Notes: generated by a model from the sequence alone, not told the origin. DNA of 64,000 bases from Chloroflexota bacterium (GCA_016887485.1 CP069394.1:1054001-1118000); one strand, 5' to 3'; counted from the first letter of the stretch, positions 51,769-61,164 are shown. Translations and numbers: made by a program.

Positions 51769-54552
51769 TTGGCAAAGACTGTTCAAGGCAAGACCTATCA
51801 ATGGAGACTGGGCGACACACCCATCGGCAGCGGTGATGCGGGTGAGGTGTATGCCGTGGTATGCGTTGAGCAGCCGGAATTGAGCGGCGTCCTGAAGAAG
51901 CCCTCCCGGATTGCCACCGGTGGAACCATCCAGCGCCAGGCCGGGCAGATCGCGCAGGAAGGGCTGGCTCTGGTCCAACTGGAAGGCCTGCCGGAATGCA
52001 AGGCCCACCCCCCACAAGTGCTGGATCGTGCGCCTGAGTTCACGGTGGGTACCGCCAACTTCTTCATCGTCAGCGAGACCGCCTCAGGTGAAGATATGGC
52101 ATCCATACTGGTCCGCACCCGTCAGGAAGGTATCCCCTTCCCGCGCCGGGTGATCCTGACCGTGCTCGATTCCCTCTTTGATCTTTTCGCCCGGGCTCAC
52201 CGCTCCGGCGTGTTGTGGAATGACGTCAAACTTGAACACATCTATTGGGATAACGCCTCAGGCGGTGTAGCCGTGATTGACTGGGGTAATGCCCAATTCC
52301 TGAACCAAACCAACGGCCAGCCACGCGCCCTGCCCCGTTGGGAGGACTATCGCCAGCTGGTGGATACTCTGGGGTTATTCCTTCAACAAACAGCCCCCGA
52401 GCTCTATGATGACCTGGGCTGGTCTGAATTTCAAAGCACGGAACTGGACCGGCCGCGGATTTCAGTTCTGGCCCGCCGGATCGCCTACCAACATGAGGTG
52501 ATCGCCCTGCGCGTGATGGAATATCAATCCCTGATCCGGGTCATCCTCAACAGCGACCCCACAATTGACGGCCTGCAGAAAATCCAGACCTATCAAAAGG
52601 TCCTGCTGCAGATCGGTGCACCCTGGGAAGCTGACCGAGTGCTGGTATATGGTCAGCAACTGGTTGAAGCCTCCCTGGCCACCAGTGACTTCCAATCCGC
52701 CATCCGGGCCACCACCATCATTTGGGACCTTTGCGGTGAAAGGCTGGACCTCGGTTGGCACCTGCTTCGTGAATATTTCCGTAATTCGGATATCCTCACC
52801 CATCCGGCGTTGAAAGACCTGGTCATAGCTACCCTCCATGACAATTGGAACCGAGCCCTTTGGCATCTGGCCCAAATTGCGCGTGATAATGAGCCCAATT
52901 CCTGGTGGAACCAGCTCATCCCGGTTATCCGGCAAAAAGCGCTGGGTACCGCCACAGCTCTCCCCCGTCAGATTGGCCAAAGTCTGCTGGAATGGGTTCA
53001 ATCCGGACCTTCCGCCGATCCCGTGGAAGTTGCTGAACTGCAATCGACCATCAATCACTGGCGAGACAAAGGCGCTGACCTGGCGGAAAGCCCCTTTGAA
53101 TACACTTTATTGGATATGGTTCGCACCCGGGCTAACCTCCCCCGAAGACTGCGAACAGAATTAAAAGTTGGTTTCGCCGGTGGTGAAGATGCCATCCGAA
53201 CCCTGCTGCAATCCTGGGTCAATATGGACTGGGAAAACCTGCCAAAGGCTTTCCGCCAGGCGCTCGCCTGGGACCCTGACCGCTGGGGCATTCTCCATCT
53301 GGCGGATGAAGTGAGCTCTTTCCAGAAATGGCTTGAAGTACTATCCGCCGGCCCAGCCACCCGCAACGAATCGGCTAGGTTTATCGAGTCACAATTAAAT
53401 TCACGCCCTCAACTGGAACGTCTGATGGGTGCGCCACCCTGGCTTGAGGCTTTACTATCCATGCTGGAACAAATCCACGCCGGCGACTACCTGGCTGATT
53501 TGCAGGTAGGCATTGAGAGCTGGTGTCCGTGGCTGTTAGGCTATGAGACCATTCATGACACCGAACCCAAGCTGGCCTCACCTGATGATGAGACCATCGC
53601 CAGAGTGCTGACGAATTTCAGCCAGCATATCAAGACCTGGTCCGATCTGGATGCCGGTCTGGCAAGCGTTAAAAGCATTGCCCCAGCCTTCTACCTGCCA
53701 TGCAAACGGCTCTCGGAAGGCTTCCAAAGCATTTTCCACCTCAATCTGGACCTCGCTGAACTGAAAACTGACTGTCAGGTCTCCGGTCAGCCCGCTTTGG
53801 AAGAGTGCTGTGCCGTTCTCGAACATTTAATCGCCTGGCGTGAGGCTTTGGAAGCACAAGACCTGAACAAAGCCCTGGGCTGCCTGGAAACCGAAGCCTA
53901 TCCCGGTTGGCGGATTCTTGAACACACCCGGCATACCACCTCACAGTGGACGGTGCAAACCCAGCCCTGCCTGAAGGCCATCTCCAATCTGGAGACTGCA
54001 GAATGCCCCCTGGCCGAATCTCATCTCCAGAGATTACTTACAGTCCTGAATGAAATGAAGGACAAATGGGAACAGATCTATACAACCAGCCCTCATCAGG
54101 TTCTCCTGGAATATCTGGAGACCAGCAGCGATACACTCCAATCTGAATATTTAGCCTGGCGCAAAGACATGGATCACGTCTCGGATGAAACCTTCCGGCT
54201 GATCTATCATGCCCAATTGCGTCAGGTCCGGGCCATTTCAGACAGCTTCCTGAAATTAGCCCAGCACAGCCGCCAGGCCCGCCTGAGTTACGCCAGCCTG
54301 GAAGAAGATAATGCCCTACCCTACATGCGGCAGTTACAGGCAGGTGTGAACCTTTTGGATCACCTTGCCGCCATTGAGGCCATCTTGATCAGAGACGAGG
54401 CTGCCCACCGCTTCCCAGCCTGGCATGATGCCTTTCAAACCATTGCCAGCCTGGGTCCCATCGCCGAACAGCGGGATACGATCCTGGAAATGGATCGTTC
54501 CCACCCCCTCTATGCCTGGCTGGTACAATCAACGCTTGGATCTGAGCATTAG
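51769..54552 (+). CDS. Divergent protein-kinase-fold protein with long helical C-terminal region
   Basis: A protein of 927 residues starting at TTG with GGAG a few bases upstream; no nearby ATG fits. Residues 1-210 follow the protein kinase fold: glycine loop GSGDAGEVY (20-28), candidate ATP lysine Lys43 or Lys44, helix-C Glu64, catalytic loop WNDVKLEHIYWD with Asp152 and Lys154, and DWG (171-173) in place of DFG. The Mg-binding Asn of ordinary kinases is His157. Residues about 230-927 are rich in Trp, Leu and Gln, look mostly helical, and match no family I know. First of three closely spaced co-directional genes. Kinase activity is possible but uncertain. Confidence 0.65.
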   Translation: MAKTVQGKTYQWRLGDTPIGSGDAGEVYAVVCVEQPELSGVLKKPSRIATGGTIQRQAGQIAQEGLALVQLEGLPECKAHPPQVLDRAPEFTVGTANFFIVSETASGEDMASILVRTRQEGIPFPRRVILTVLDSLFDLFARAHRSGVLWNDVKLEHIYWDNASGGVAVIDWGNAQFLNQTNGQPRALPRWEDYRQLVDTLGLFLQQTAPELYDDLGWSEFQSTELDRPRISVLARRIAYQHEVIALRVMEYQSLIRVILNSDPTIDGLQKIQTYQKVLLQIGAPWEADRVLVYGQQLVEASLATSDFQSAIRATTIIWDLCGERLDLGWHLLREYFRNSDILTHPALKDLVIATLHDNWNRALWHLAQIARDNEPNSWWNQLIPVIRQKALGTATALPRQIGQSLLEWVQSGPSADPVEVAELQSTINHWRDKGADLAESPFEYTLLDMVRTRANLPRRLRTELKVGFAGGEDAIRTLLQSWVNMDWENLPKAFRQALAWDPDRWGILHLADEVSSFQKWLEVLSAGPATRNESARFIESQLNSRPQLERLMGAPPWLEALLSMLEQIHAGDYLADLQVGIESWCPWLLGYETIHDTEPKLASPDDETIARVLTNFSQHIKTWSDLDAGLASVKSIAPAFYLPCKRLSEGFQSIFHLNLDLAELKTDCQVSGQPALEECCAVLEHLIAWREALEAQDLNKALGCLETEAYPGWRILEHTRHTTSQWTVQTQPCLKAISNLETAECPLAESHLQRLLTVLNEMKDKWEQIYTTSPHQVLLEYLETSSDTLQSEYLAWRKDMDHVSDETFRLIYHAQLRQVRAISDSFLKLAQHSRQARLSYASLEEDNALPYMRQLQAGVNLLDHLAAIEAILIRDEAAHRFPAWHDAFQTIASLGPIAEQRDTILEMDRSHPLYAWLVQSTLGSEH

Positions 54553-54578
54553 ACCAAAAACGAATTGAAAGAAGGACC

Positions 54579-55595
54579 ATGGAAACACTCTCCGTTGGAC
54601 CCAATGAAAAAATGCAATTTACTGAACCTCTGGACACCTGGCTTTCCGCCGGCCTTAGGGATTTCGCCGTGCCGGAAGCCGTAGGTTCCTCTGCGCGGGT
54701 ATTTAGTCTTTCCTATGCCCCGCTCTCGGGTGACTACGCGAATTCGCCGGCCATCAAGGTGATGCGGCCGGATAAGCTTCAATATGCCCTGCCCCTATTC
54801 CGAACCGAGATCCAGATTCTGGATCGGCTCAAAGACATCCCCGGCATCACCCCGATGCTGGGTATGGGGTTCCTCAAACCCACCGAATTCCACTGGCCGG
54901 ACGAGATCGCCCCATTGACAACCTCCCTCGAACAGGCCGCCTCCGCCAGTAATTTAACCGGCGCCTTCGACCTTTATGGACCGGAGGAAACTGAGGCTGT
55001 GCTGGCTGAGTTGGAAGAGCGCACGGCTGAGGGCTGGCTGGCCGCGATCATCTTACCCCGCCGCTGGGAAGATAACCTCTATATGCGCGCCGACGCCGGT
55101 TACACTCGTGGTGACTTCCACCGCAGCTACCCGCTGATTGACGCGCTGCAAGCATCCATCCAGATTTGCGGGATCATGGCAGCCGCCCATGAAAACAATG
55201 TCATCTACCTGGATCATAAGGTGCTTCACTATTATTGGAACGAGCCGCGCAAACAGGTTTATGCACTCGACTGGAACATCGGCCGCCTGATCACTAATGG
55301 CAACTCCGAAGAGGTCTATGCCTTTGACGTCCTGCAATTCAGCGCCCGTGCCCTGCACCACCTGCTCACGGGCCGTCAGGCGCCTGGCTCAGTCAAGGTT
55401 GGCCCTAACCGGCCCGAGGATATCCAGAACGCACCGGAAAAATATGACCCGATTTGGACCTATGATGACCAGAAACGCTTGACGGAAGACGAACTCAACG
55501 TTCTGGGCGATGCCATTCAAGGGAAATACCAGACCCCTGGCGCATTGGCGGAAGACCTGCAATCCCTGTATAATCAACGTCAATCCCAAAGTTAA
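54579..55595 (+). CDS. Second divergent protein-kinase-fold protein
   Basis: A protein of 338 residues, 26 bases after the previous gene, with AGAAGGA before the ATG. Kinase landmarks: a glycine-poor loop AVGSSARVF (34-42), AIKVM with Lys60, helix-C Glu77, catalytic loop YLDHKVLHYYW with Asp212 and Lys214, and DWN (231-233) in place of DFG. As in its neighbour, the Asn is replaced by His (His217), so the two belong to one unusual sub-branch. An insertion of about 75 residues (103-180) sits near the hinge. No membrane segment. Probably forms a functional pair with the upstream protein. Confidence 0.65.
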   Translation: METLSVGPNEKMQFTEPLDTWLSAGLRDFAVPEAVGSSARVFSLSYAPLSGDYANSPAIKVMRPDKLQYALPLFRTEIQILDRLKDIPGITPMLGMGFLKPTEFHWPDEIAPLTTSLEQAASASNLTGAFDLYGPEETEAVLAELEERTAEGWLAAIILPRRWEDNLYMRADAGYTRGDFHRSYPLIDALQASIQICGIMAAAHENNVIYLDHKVLHYYWNEPRKQVYALDWNIGRLITNGNSEEVYAFDVLQFSARALHHLLTGRQAPGSVKVGPNRPEDIQNAPEKYDPIWTYDDQKRLTEDELNVLGDAIQGKYQTPGALAEDLQSLYNQRQSQS

Positions 55596-55616
55596 CTTTG
55601 CGGTGAAAGGAACGTT

Positions 55617-57434
55617 ATGCTGAAAAACCTCATCCTACGGGCAAAGACAGTTTTAGACGAGCCCCATCCATCAGAACAGGAATTGGTGGAGGTTGAAAAC
55701 GCGCTCAGTGCCTTTCTGGAAGCGCTGGCCACTGAACGCATTGCCGAACCCGTGGATTTCACCGAACTCGAACATGCCAACCGCTTGCTGCGGGAAGTCC
55801 GCCGGGAACGCTCTCGTCGGCTGGCAGAAATGCAATATCAGGACCAGGCCGCGAAGCCTATCCAACCTCAAAGCATCCCTAACGGCCAGCCGCAAACATC
55901 CGTAAACGTGTCACCTCAATTCAACGACGACGATACCTACGATCCTTTGCGGAAATTCCTCAGCTCGAGCCACGATCCGGAAGCTGAAGCGATCATGGAC
56001 TCGGCTGAAGAGGCTTTTTATGCCGGCAATTACCAAAAAGCCATCCCGCTCTATGAGAATGTGCTCCAGGTTGAACCCGGCTGGTCCCGTGCCAAAGAAC
56101 ACCGTGACGAAGCTGAAGAATTCCTGCGGACCGGGAACATCCCCTCGGTAGCGCTGCCACCAGAAGCCGGTAAGGCTTATGGGAAGGCCCAATCCGCTGC
56201 TCGTGTGTTCCGTTATCAAACCGCCCTGGATTACCTCGATGAAGCTTTTACCAGCCTTCAGGAAGCCGGCATCAACCGCTGGCGTGAGGGTGAAGACCTG
56301 CGTCAGGACCTTGAAAACCAGATGCAGGCCCATGACGTCTTTGAAGAAGGGCTGGCACTGCTCCTTCAGGGCGATCTTCAAGGCGGGCTCGCTAAAGTAC
56401 AGACAGCGGCCAGTGCCGTGGCTTTGCCAGAATATGTTGATAAAGCGGCTGAAATCCGCAGTGATATCTCTGCACTCGATGAAATTGCCGATGTGATGAA
56501 CCTCAGCGGCAACATTCCGCCGGACAAATTGGCGGAAGCACGCACCCGGATTGACCGCCTGTCGGTTAAATATGGCGAGGTGCCCCAAATCTCCCGTCTA
56601 CGGAACCGGATGGATATCGTCCTCCCCGCCGTCACTGCTTCTCTCCTGGATAAGATCAACCGGATGAAGCGCCAGGGAGATGCCGCCACAACGCTCAAAT
56701 CAGCCAAATCGTCTTATGATGAAGCGGTTGAAGCCCTGGAAACGCTCCAGATCCTCACTCCCGATAATGCTCAAGGGAAAACGCTGCAAGCCGAATCCCA
56801 GGAATCCCAGCATGTGATGGGCAACCTGGAAGACAGCCTCAAACGGGCTGTTCAGGCACTCAACACTGAAAGCCGGTTCTTCCCGCGCAACGCCTATCTG
56901 ATCAGCAAAGACGTCCGAACCCGCTTCCCCCACGATCCGGAAGTGTTGGAACTCAAACGCCGTCTGCGTTGGTATTATGTCACCCTCTATGGCGGCGGCG
57001 GCATTGCCGGTATCATCGTGATCCTGGCTCTGTGGTTCGGTGGACGTGGAATCGTAGGTGCGGTACGTACCCGCCAGTTAGCACTGACCCCTTCCCCCAC
57101 CATGACAGCGACGATCACCCAGACGCCCACGATTACACCCACGCCCACCATCACACCCACTCCGACACCGGACTATACGCCGACACCGAACTTCACGCCG
57201 ACCAGCACCCCGGTCATCACCGGCACGCTGCTTCGAACCGTTTGGGTCCGTGAGGGCTGCTATGAAAATCAGGTCGCCAAGAGCCGGATCCCGGAGGGTG
57301 CAGTTGTGACCCTGATTTCCATCCCCGAGCGGGTCTTTGATACTCTCAACCGGGAATGCGTCCTGGTTGAATATCGGACGGAAGATGCCTCAGCAATCGG
57401 CTATATCCTCCTGATGGATTTGACCATCCCCTAA
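55617..57434 (+). CDS. Single-pass membrane protein: cytoplasmic helical repeats, Thr/Pro linker, extracellular SH3-like tail
   Basis: A protein of 605 residues, 21 bases after the second kinase-like gene. Residues 1-100 are charged helix; 120-180 contain a TPR-like unit (EEAFYAGNYQKAIPLYENVLQVEPG); helical segments continue to about 445. One membrane segment lies at about 455-476. Outside it is a Thr/Pro-rich linker (about 491-536, repeats of TPTITPTPT) and a final domain of about 65 residues (TVWVREGCYENQVAKSRIPEGA) resembling bacterial SH3-like wall-binding domains. The layout suggests a receptor or scaffold for the two kinase-like proteins; this is inference. Confidence 0.68.
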   Translation: MLKNLILRAKTVLDEPHPSEQELVEVENALSAFLEALATERIAEPVDFTELEHANRLLREVRRERSRRLAEMQYQDQAAKPIQPQSIPNGQPQTSVNVSPQFNDDDTYDPLRKFLSSSHDPEAEAIMDSAEEAFYAGNYQKAIPLYENVLQVEPGWSRAKEHRDEAEEFLRTGNIPSVALPPEAGKAYGKAQSAARVFRYQTALDYLDEAFTSLQEAGINRWREGEDLRQDLENQMQAHDVFEEGLALLLQGDLQGGLAKVQTAASAVALPEYVDKAAEIRSDISALDEIADVMNLSGNIPPDKLAEARTRIDRLSVKYGEVPQISRLRNRMDIVLPAVTASLLDKINRMKRQGDAATTLKSAKSSYDEAVEALETLQILTPDNAQGKTLQAESQESQHVMGNLEDSLKRAVQALNTESRFFPRNAYLISKDVRTRFPHDPEVLELKRRLRWYYVTLYGGGGIAGIIVILALWFGGRGIVGAVRTRQLALTPSPTMTATITQTPTITPTPTITPTPTPDYTPTPNFTPTSTPVITGTLLRTVWVREGCYENQVAKSRIPEGAVVTLISIPERVFDTLNRECVLVEYRTEDASAIGYILLMDLTIP

Positions 57435-57457
57435 AGTGATAAATAAATGATTAAATT

Positions 57458-57496
57458 AATAACTCCCGAAATAAATACCTCGGGAGTTATTTTTAT
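57458..57496. terminator. Bidirectional terminator after the kinase-like operon
   Basis: AATAACTCCCGA (57458-57469) and TCGGGAGTTATT (57480-57491) around a ten-base loop, then TTTTAT; also serves the converging binding-protein gene. Confidence 0.9.
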
Positions 57497-57511
57497 ATGT
57501 CAATTAGCTGA

Positions 57512-58633
57512 CTAATCGGACAAATCGAAAGTTACCGGACCATAGCCTCCAAAGTCCGCAGCCATCTGGTCATAAACGGCAATTCCCACCATTGCCATAT
57601 AGATCTCATCCGCTTTCGCCATCGGGTCAATATCTGCAAAGGCCTCCGGATAGAGAATTGTCCCCAGATAGTAAGCATCCGCAATGGCAGTGTCCAGATT
57701 CGTGCTGTAATAATTATATGGGAGTTGGCCATAAACCTGACCATTTTGTAAAGCCGAAAGGGTCTCATAGAAAATCGGGTTCTTCTCGACATCCTCTAGA
57801 ACAGAAGCCATCCCGCCCTCATCAATTACAATCACGTCCGGGTCCCAATCCAATAGGGCTTCCTTATCAACCATGATAGAGCCTGCCTCACCCGTCACAT
57901 CCACCACGTTCACAGCACTGATCACATCCAGAAGGGCATACTGACCTTGGGTGCTCTCAATCCCATGAGTGCCTTTCGAACCAAGCGCGCCAACATAGAT
58001 GGACAGCTTACCCTCATCAGGAATTGAAGCTGTGCGTTTTTCCAAATCCGCCTTGGCCCCCAGGATGAAATCAATGGTCTCCTGAGCTTTATCCTCGGTT
58101 CCCAAGGTCTGCCCAATCAGGGCAAGCGAATTCTGGATAGGTTCGCCAAAGATAGCCGTGATCCCAAAGCCGATTGAGCCATAGCTGACAACAACTACCG
58201 GAATGCCGGTCTTTTCCTGCAATTCATCCGCAGAAGCCGCATCTGTAGCATAGGTGCTGAAAATCACATCGGGATTGACAGAGAGCAATTTTTCCGGGTC
58301 AGGAGCGTTATTAGAGCCACCCTGTCCAATTGCTGGAAGGTTTGCCAGATCCGGGTTGGCAAGCCAATACGGGCGGCCAACAACGGAGTTCAGTTCAAAT
58401 TGTTCCACCCCTACAACGGATGGTGCGCCCCCCGCATAGATCACCAGGCGCAGGGCACCGGGTCCAATCGCCACGACACTGTCGACCTCAGCAGGCACTT
58501 CTACTTCCCGGCCAATCAGGTCTGTAACGGTAATGGTACCCCCCGACCTTGAAACAGGTGTGCTGCAAGCGCTCAATACCATTGTGCTTATTAATATCCC
58601 CACAATAAGCCACATCACTTTTTTATTTTTCAT
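57512..58633 (-). CDS. Iron/cobalamin-type ABC substrate-binding lipoprotein
   Basis: A class III periplasmic-type binding protein of 373 residues. The lipobox is VLSAC. ITVTDLIGREVEVPAEVDSVV and PEKLLSVNPDVIFSTY are standard for BtuF/FepB/FhuD-like proteins; long connecting helix in the middle. The ribosome site GGAGGAAGA directly precedes the ATG. The ligand (siderophore, haem, cobalamin or other metal complex) cannot be told by eye. It has its own promoter-like sequence and a hairpin upstream. Confidence 0.9.
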   Translation of the reverse strand: MKNKKVMWLIVGILISTMVLSACSTPVSRSGGTITVTDLIGREVEVPAEVDSVVAIGPGALRLVIYAGGAPSVVGVEQFELNSVVGRPYWLANPDLANLPAIGQGGSNNAPDPEKLLSVNPDVIFSTYATDAASADELQEKTGIPVVVVSYGSIGFGITAIFGEPIQNSLALIGQTLGTEDKAQETIDFILGAKADLEKRTASIPDEGKLSIYVGALGSKGTHGIESTQGQYALLDVISAVNVVDVTGEAGSIMVDKEALLDWDPDVIVIDEGGMASVLEDVEKNPIFYETLSALQNGQVYGQLPYNYYSTNLDTAIADAYYLGTILYPEAFADIDPMAKADEIYMAMVGIAVYDQMAADFGGYGPVTFDLSD

Positions 58634-58650
58634 TCTTCCTCCATGAAGAT

Positions 58651-58700
58651 CCGGTTTTTTCTCAAACCGGTTAATATAACTTGATCAGTAACTTTATCAA
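58651..58700 (-). promoter_or_regulatory. Internal promoter and leader hairpin for the binding-protein gene
   Basis: On the minus strand TTGATA (58700-58695), a 16-bp spacer and TATATT (58678-58673). Downstream is a hairpin CCGGTTT / AAACCGG (58670-58664 and 58657-58651) just before the ribosome site. This could raise binding-protein levels over the permease and ATPase. Confidence 0.5.
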
Positions 58701-58718
58701 GGTAAGTAATTGGCCATC

Positions 58719-59477
58719 CTAATCGCCCAAAGGGATAACGACCTTGTCACCGTTATACTCTTCCACGGCAACTTCAACCCCATAAACGGCCTGTAAATTC
58801 TCCGGTGTCATTATTGTCTTATCACCTGCTGTAAAAATCTGCCCGTCTTTAAGCAGGATATACCGATCTGCATAACGCAGCGCCTGATTAATATCATGCA
58901 TGGCTGCGATGACAGCAATCCCTTCCGAATGACAAATTTGACGGGCAATTTTCAACACTTCAATTTGGTTACGCAGGTCAAGGCTGCTGGTGGGCTCATC
59001 CATCAACAGCACTTCCGGCTGTTGGGCCAAAGCGCGTGCGATAAAGATCTTTTGAAGCTCGCCACCACTTAGTTCATCCAGATATCGCAGAGAATAATCG
59101 GTCAGATTCATCCTATTCAGAACCTGACTAACAATTTCCAGATCTTTCCGGGTGGCATCCCAATTGATATAGGGTTTTCGTCCCATCAGGACAGCATCAA
59201 ACACCGTCATCCGGTTCCCCTGGCGCTGCTGCTCCACATAGCCGATTTTTTGGGCCAATATCCGCCTGGTCAGTTCCAATACAGGTTGGCTCTCAATCAA
59301 CACCCCACCGGATTGCGGTTCCAGGATGTGGTTAATACACTTCAGCAGGGATGTCTTGCCTGTGCCATTTGTCCCCAGCAGGGCTACAAATTCTCCTCGC
59401 TGCACATTGAAGGTGATATCCTGCAGAACCGGTCGGCTGGGATAAGCGAAATCAACCTTTTCCACTGAGAGGATCAT
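58719..59477 (-). CDS. Iron/cobalamin-type ABC ATPase
   Basis: An FepC/BtuD-type ATPase of 252 residues: LLGTNGTGKTSLLK (Walker A), LSGGELQKIFIARALAQQPEV (signature), LLMDEPTSSLD (Walker B) and AAMHDINQA (switch His). Its start overlaps the permease stop by four bases. Confidence 0.94.
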   Translation of the reverse strand: MILSVEKVDFAYPSRPVLQDITFNVQRGEFVALLGTNGTGKTSLLKCINHILEPQSGGVLIESQPVLELTRRILAQKIGYVEQQRQGNRMTVFDAVLMGRKPYINWDATRKDLEIVSQVLNRMNLTDYSLRYLDELSGGELQKIFIARALAQQPEVLLMDEPTSSLDLRNQIEVLKIARQICHSEGIAVIAAMHDINQALRYADRYILLKDGQIFTAGDKTIMTPENLQAVYGVEVAVEEYNGDKVVIPLGD

Positions 59478-60565
59478 TTTAATTTCCTCCCTCTGGAAAG
59501 CACGAACAGGAAAAGAGGGGCACCAAAGAAAGATGTGATCGCCCCAACTGGGAGCACAACCGGTGAGACAACTGTCCGTGCCACTGTGTCAGCAATCAGG
59601 AGTAAAGCCGACCCGGCCAGCGCAGAGGCCGGCAGGAGGTACCGATGGTCAATACCCAAAATCCGACGCATCATGTGCGGGGCGATCAACCCAATGAAGC
59701 CGATGATACCCATAAAAGACACGGCAACAGCCGTCACCAGGGCAGAGATCAGCAAGGTCCAAAACCGAACCCGGGAGACATCCACACCTAAACCCCGAGC
59801 TGTGTCCTCACCGCCATCCATTGCGTTGTAATCCCACCGGTGAAAAAAGAAGTATACGATCGCCACCACGGTCACCAGCGCCAGGATTCCCACTTCTCGC
59901 CAGGAGACCCGGCCCAGATCGCCAAAGGTCCAGAAGACCATGGATGCCACCTGCACATCATCAGCGAAATATTGGATCAGGGTGGTCCCAGCGGTAAATA
60001 GTGATCCCAGGGCAACCCCAGCCAGCACGACCGATTCAGGGGTGAACCCCCGCAACTTTGCCAGCAGGAGAATTAATAACATAGCCAGGATCGCAAAAGA
60101 GAAAGCGCTGAAACTCACTGAATAGGGATTGGCGATAAACACGGCGTCGTGAGTTGAGCTGTGCAGGGTGCCGGCACCGAAGAACACAATCGCCAGATTG
60201 GCCCCAAACGCAGCCGCGTTGGCGATGGATAAGGTGAAAGGAGAGGCCAAAGGGTTCCGCAGGCTGGTTTGCATCACCGTGCCTGCCACCGCCAGGCCCA
60301 TCCCGGCCACCAGGGCTGTGATCACCCGCGGCAAGCGGATATTCCAGATCACAATCCCAGAATTATCTTCTGCCAGACCGAGTAAAGCCCGAAGAACATC
60401 CATCGGGCTGGTGTTCGCCGCCCCCGCGTTAATCGCCACCCCAATCATGGCCAGGGTCAATGCCAATAAGCCCATGATGATGGCGATCTTCCGACGCGAG
60501 TGGCGCAGAAAATTATCGACAGTGTTCAGGCTGTCCGAAGGCGACATTTCGTTCTTAATGCTCAT
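59474..60565 (-). CDS. FecCD-family ABC permease
   Basis: A permease of 363 residues with about nine or ten membrane segments. Family landmarks: RLPRVITALVAGMGLAVAGTVMQ near the N-terminus, AGVALGSLFTAGTTL and GFIGLIAPHMMRRILGIDHRYLLPASAL in the C-terminal half. It overlaps the upstream TrmO-like gene by 11 bases. Confidence 0.94.
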   Translation of the reverse strand: MSIKNEMSPSDSLNTVDNFLRHSRRKIAIIMGLLALTLAMIGVAINAGAANTSPMDVLRALLGLAEDNSGIVIWNIRLPRVITALVAGMGLAVAGTVMQTSLRNPLASPFTLSIANAAAFGANLAIVFFGAGTLHSSTHDAVFIANPYSVSFSAFSFAILAMLLILLLAKLRGFTPESVVLAGVALGSLFTAGTTLIQYFADDVQVASMVFWTFGDLGRVSWREVGILALVTVVAIVYFFFHRWDYNAMDGGEDTARGLGVDVSRVRFWTLLISALVTAVAVSFMGIIGFIGLIAPHMMRRILGIDHRYLLPASALAGSALLLIADTVARTVVSPVVLPVGAITSFFGAPLFLFVLSRGRKLK

Positions 60566-61028
60566 GGGAAGAGGCTAAATATGCCGGGGGAATAAGATCC
60601 GTTCGTACATCTGGAACGCAGTCAATCTGTGTAGAATATACTTTCATATCCAGCAAAGGGCTGTTATCCAGAGCATCCAGGCCCCGAACAGTGATTATAT
60701 TCCCTTTGATTTCAACAATTTCGGCCACACAAAACGCAATCGGATTGGGTCGGTTGGGTGAACGGCTGGCAAAAATACCAACCATATCTTCACTAAATGG
60801 CGTACACGATTTAAGCATAGTTCGATCCGAGCGATCCTGCCAGTAGAGCACAATCAAATGCGAGAGGTGTTCCACTGAAATTAGCGCATCGCCAAATTCC
60901 GGATAGACCTCAATCTCACTGAGCGCTTCTGCCAGCCTGCCCTGCCGGGGAGCGTCACCCCGCTGTTTATATGGACTGTGAATAATGCCAATTGTTGTTA
61001 ATTTAATCTCATTCGATGTCAATGTCAT
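60555..61028 (-). CDS. trmO: TrmO-like SAM-dependent methyltransferase (UPF0066)
   Basis: TrmO methylates the t6A37 base of tRNA-Thr. It has 157 residues; the landmarks are IGIIHSPYKQRGDAPRQG, FASRSPNRPNPIAFCV and GLDALDNSPLLDMKVY. It is the first gene of the metal-type ABC operon, and anaerobe genomes often pair UPF0066 proteins with such transporters, so a role linked to metal or cofactor use is possible. The promoter region contains the 12-bp inverted repeat. Confidence 0.88.
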   Translation of the reverse strand: MTLTSNEIKLTTIGIIHSPYKQRGDAPRQGRLAEALSEIEVYPEFGDALISVEHLSHLIVLYWQDRSDRTMLKSCTPFSEDMVGIFASRSPNRPNPIAFCVAEIVEIKGNIITVRGLDALDNSPLLDMKVYSTQIDCVPDVRTDLIPPAYLASSHEH

Positions 61029-61125
61029 TGAATTTCCTTAATATCAAATAATTACGCTCATGATCCAGCCCGCAAAAGGGAAATCGCAGTACAATGGGGT
61101 AGATCAGTGGTTAACTAAGCTAGGA

Positions 61126-61151
61126 TTATAACGCAAAAATTTGCGTTATAA
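61126..61151. promoter_or_regulatory. Perfect 12-bp inverted repeat, candidate Fur-family operator
   Basis: The arms TTATAACGCAAA and TTTGCGTTATAA are separated by two bases. The dyad lies between the divergent trmO-ABC operon and the Fur-family gene, 13 bp before the latter's ATG. Its ends contain TATAAT (minus strand) and TATAAA (plus strand), which could be the -10 boxes, so a bound protein would block both promoters. Confidence 0.75.
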
Positions 61152-61164
61152 ATACATAATTCAT

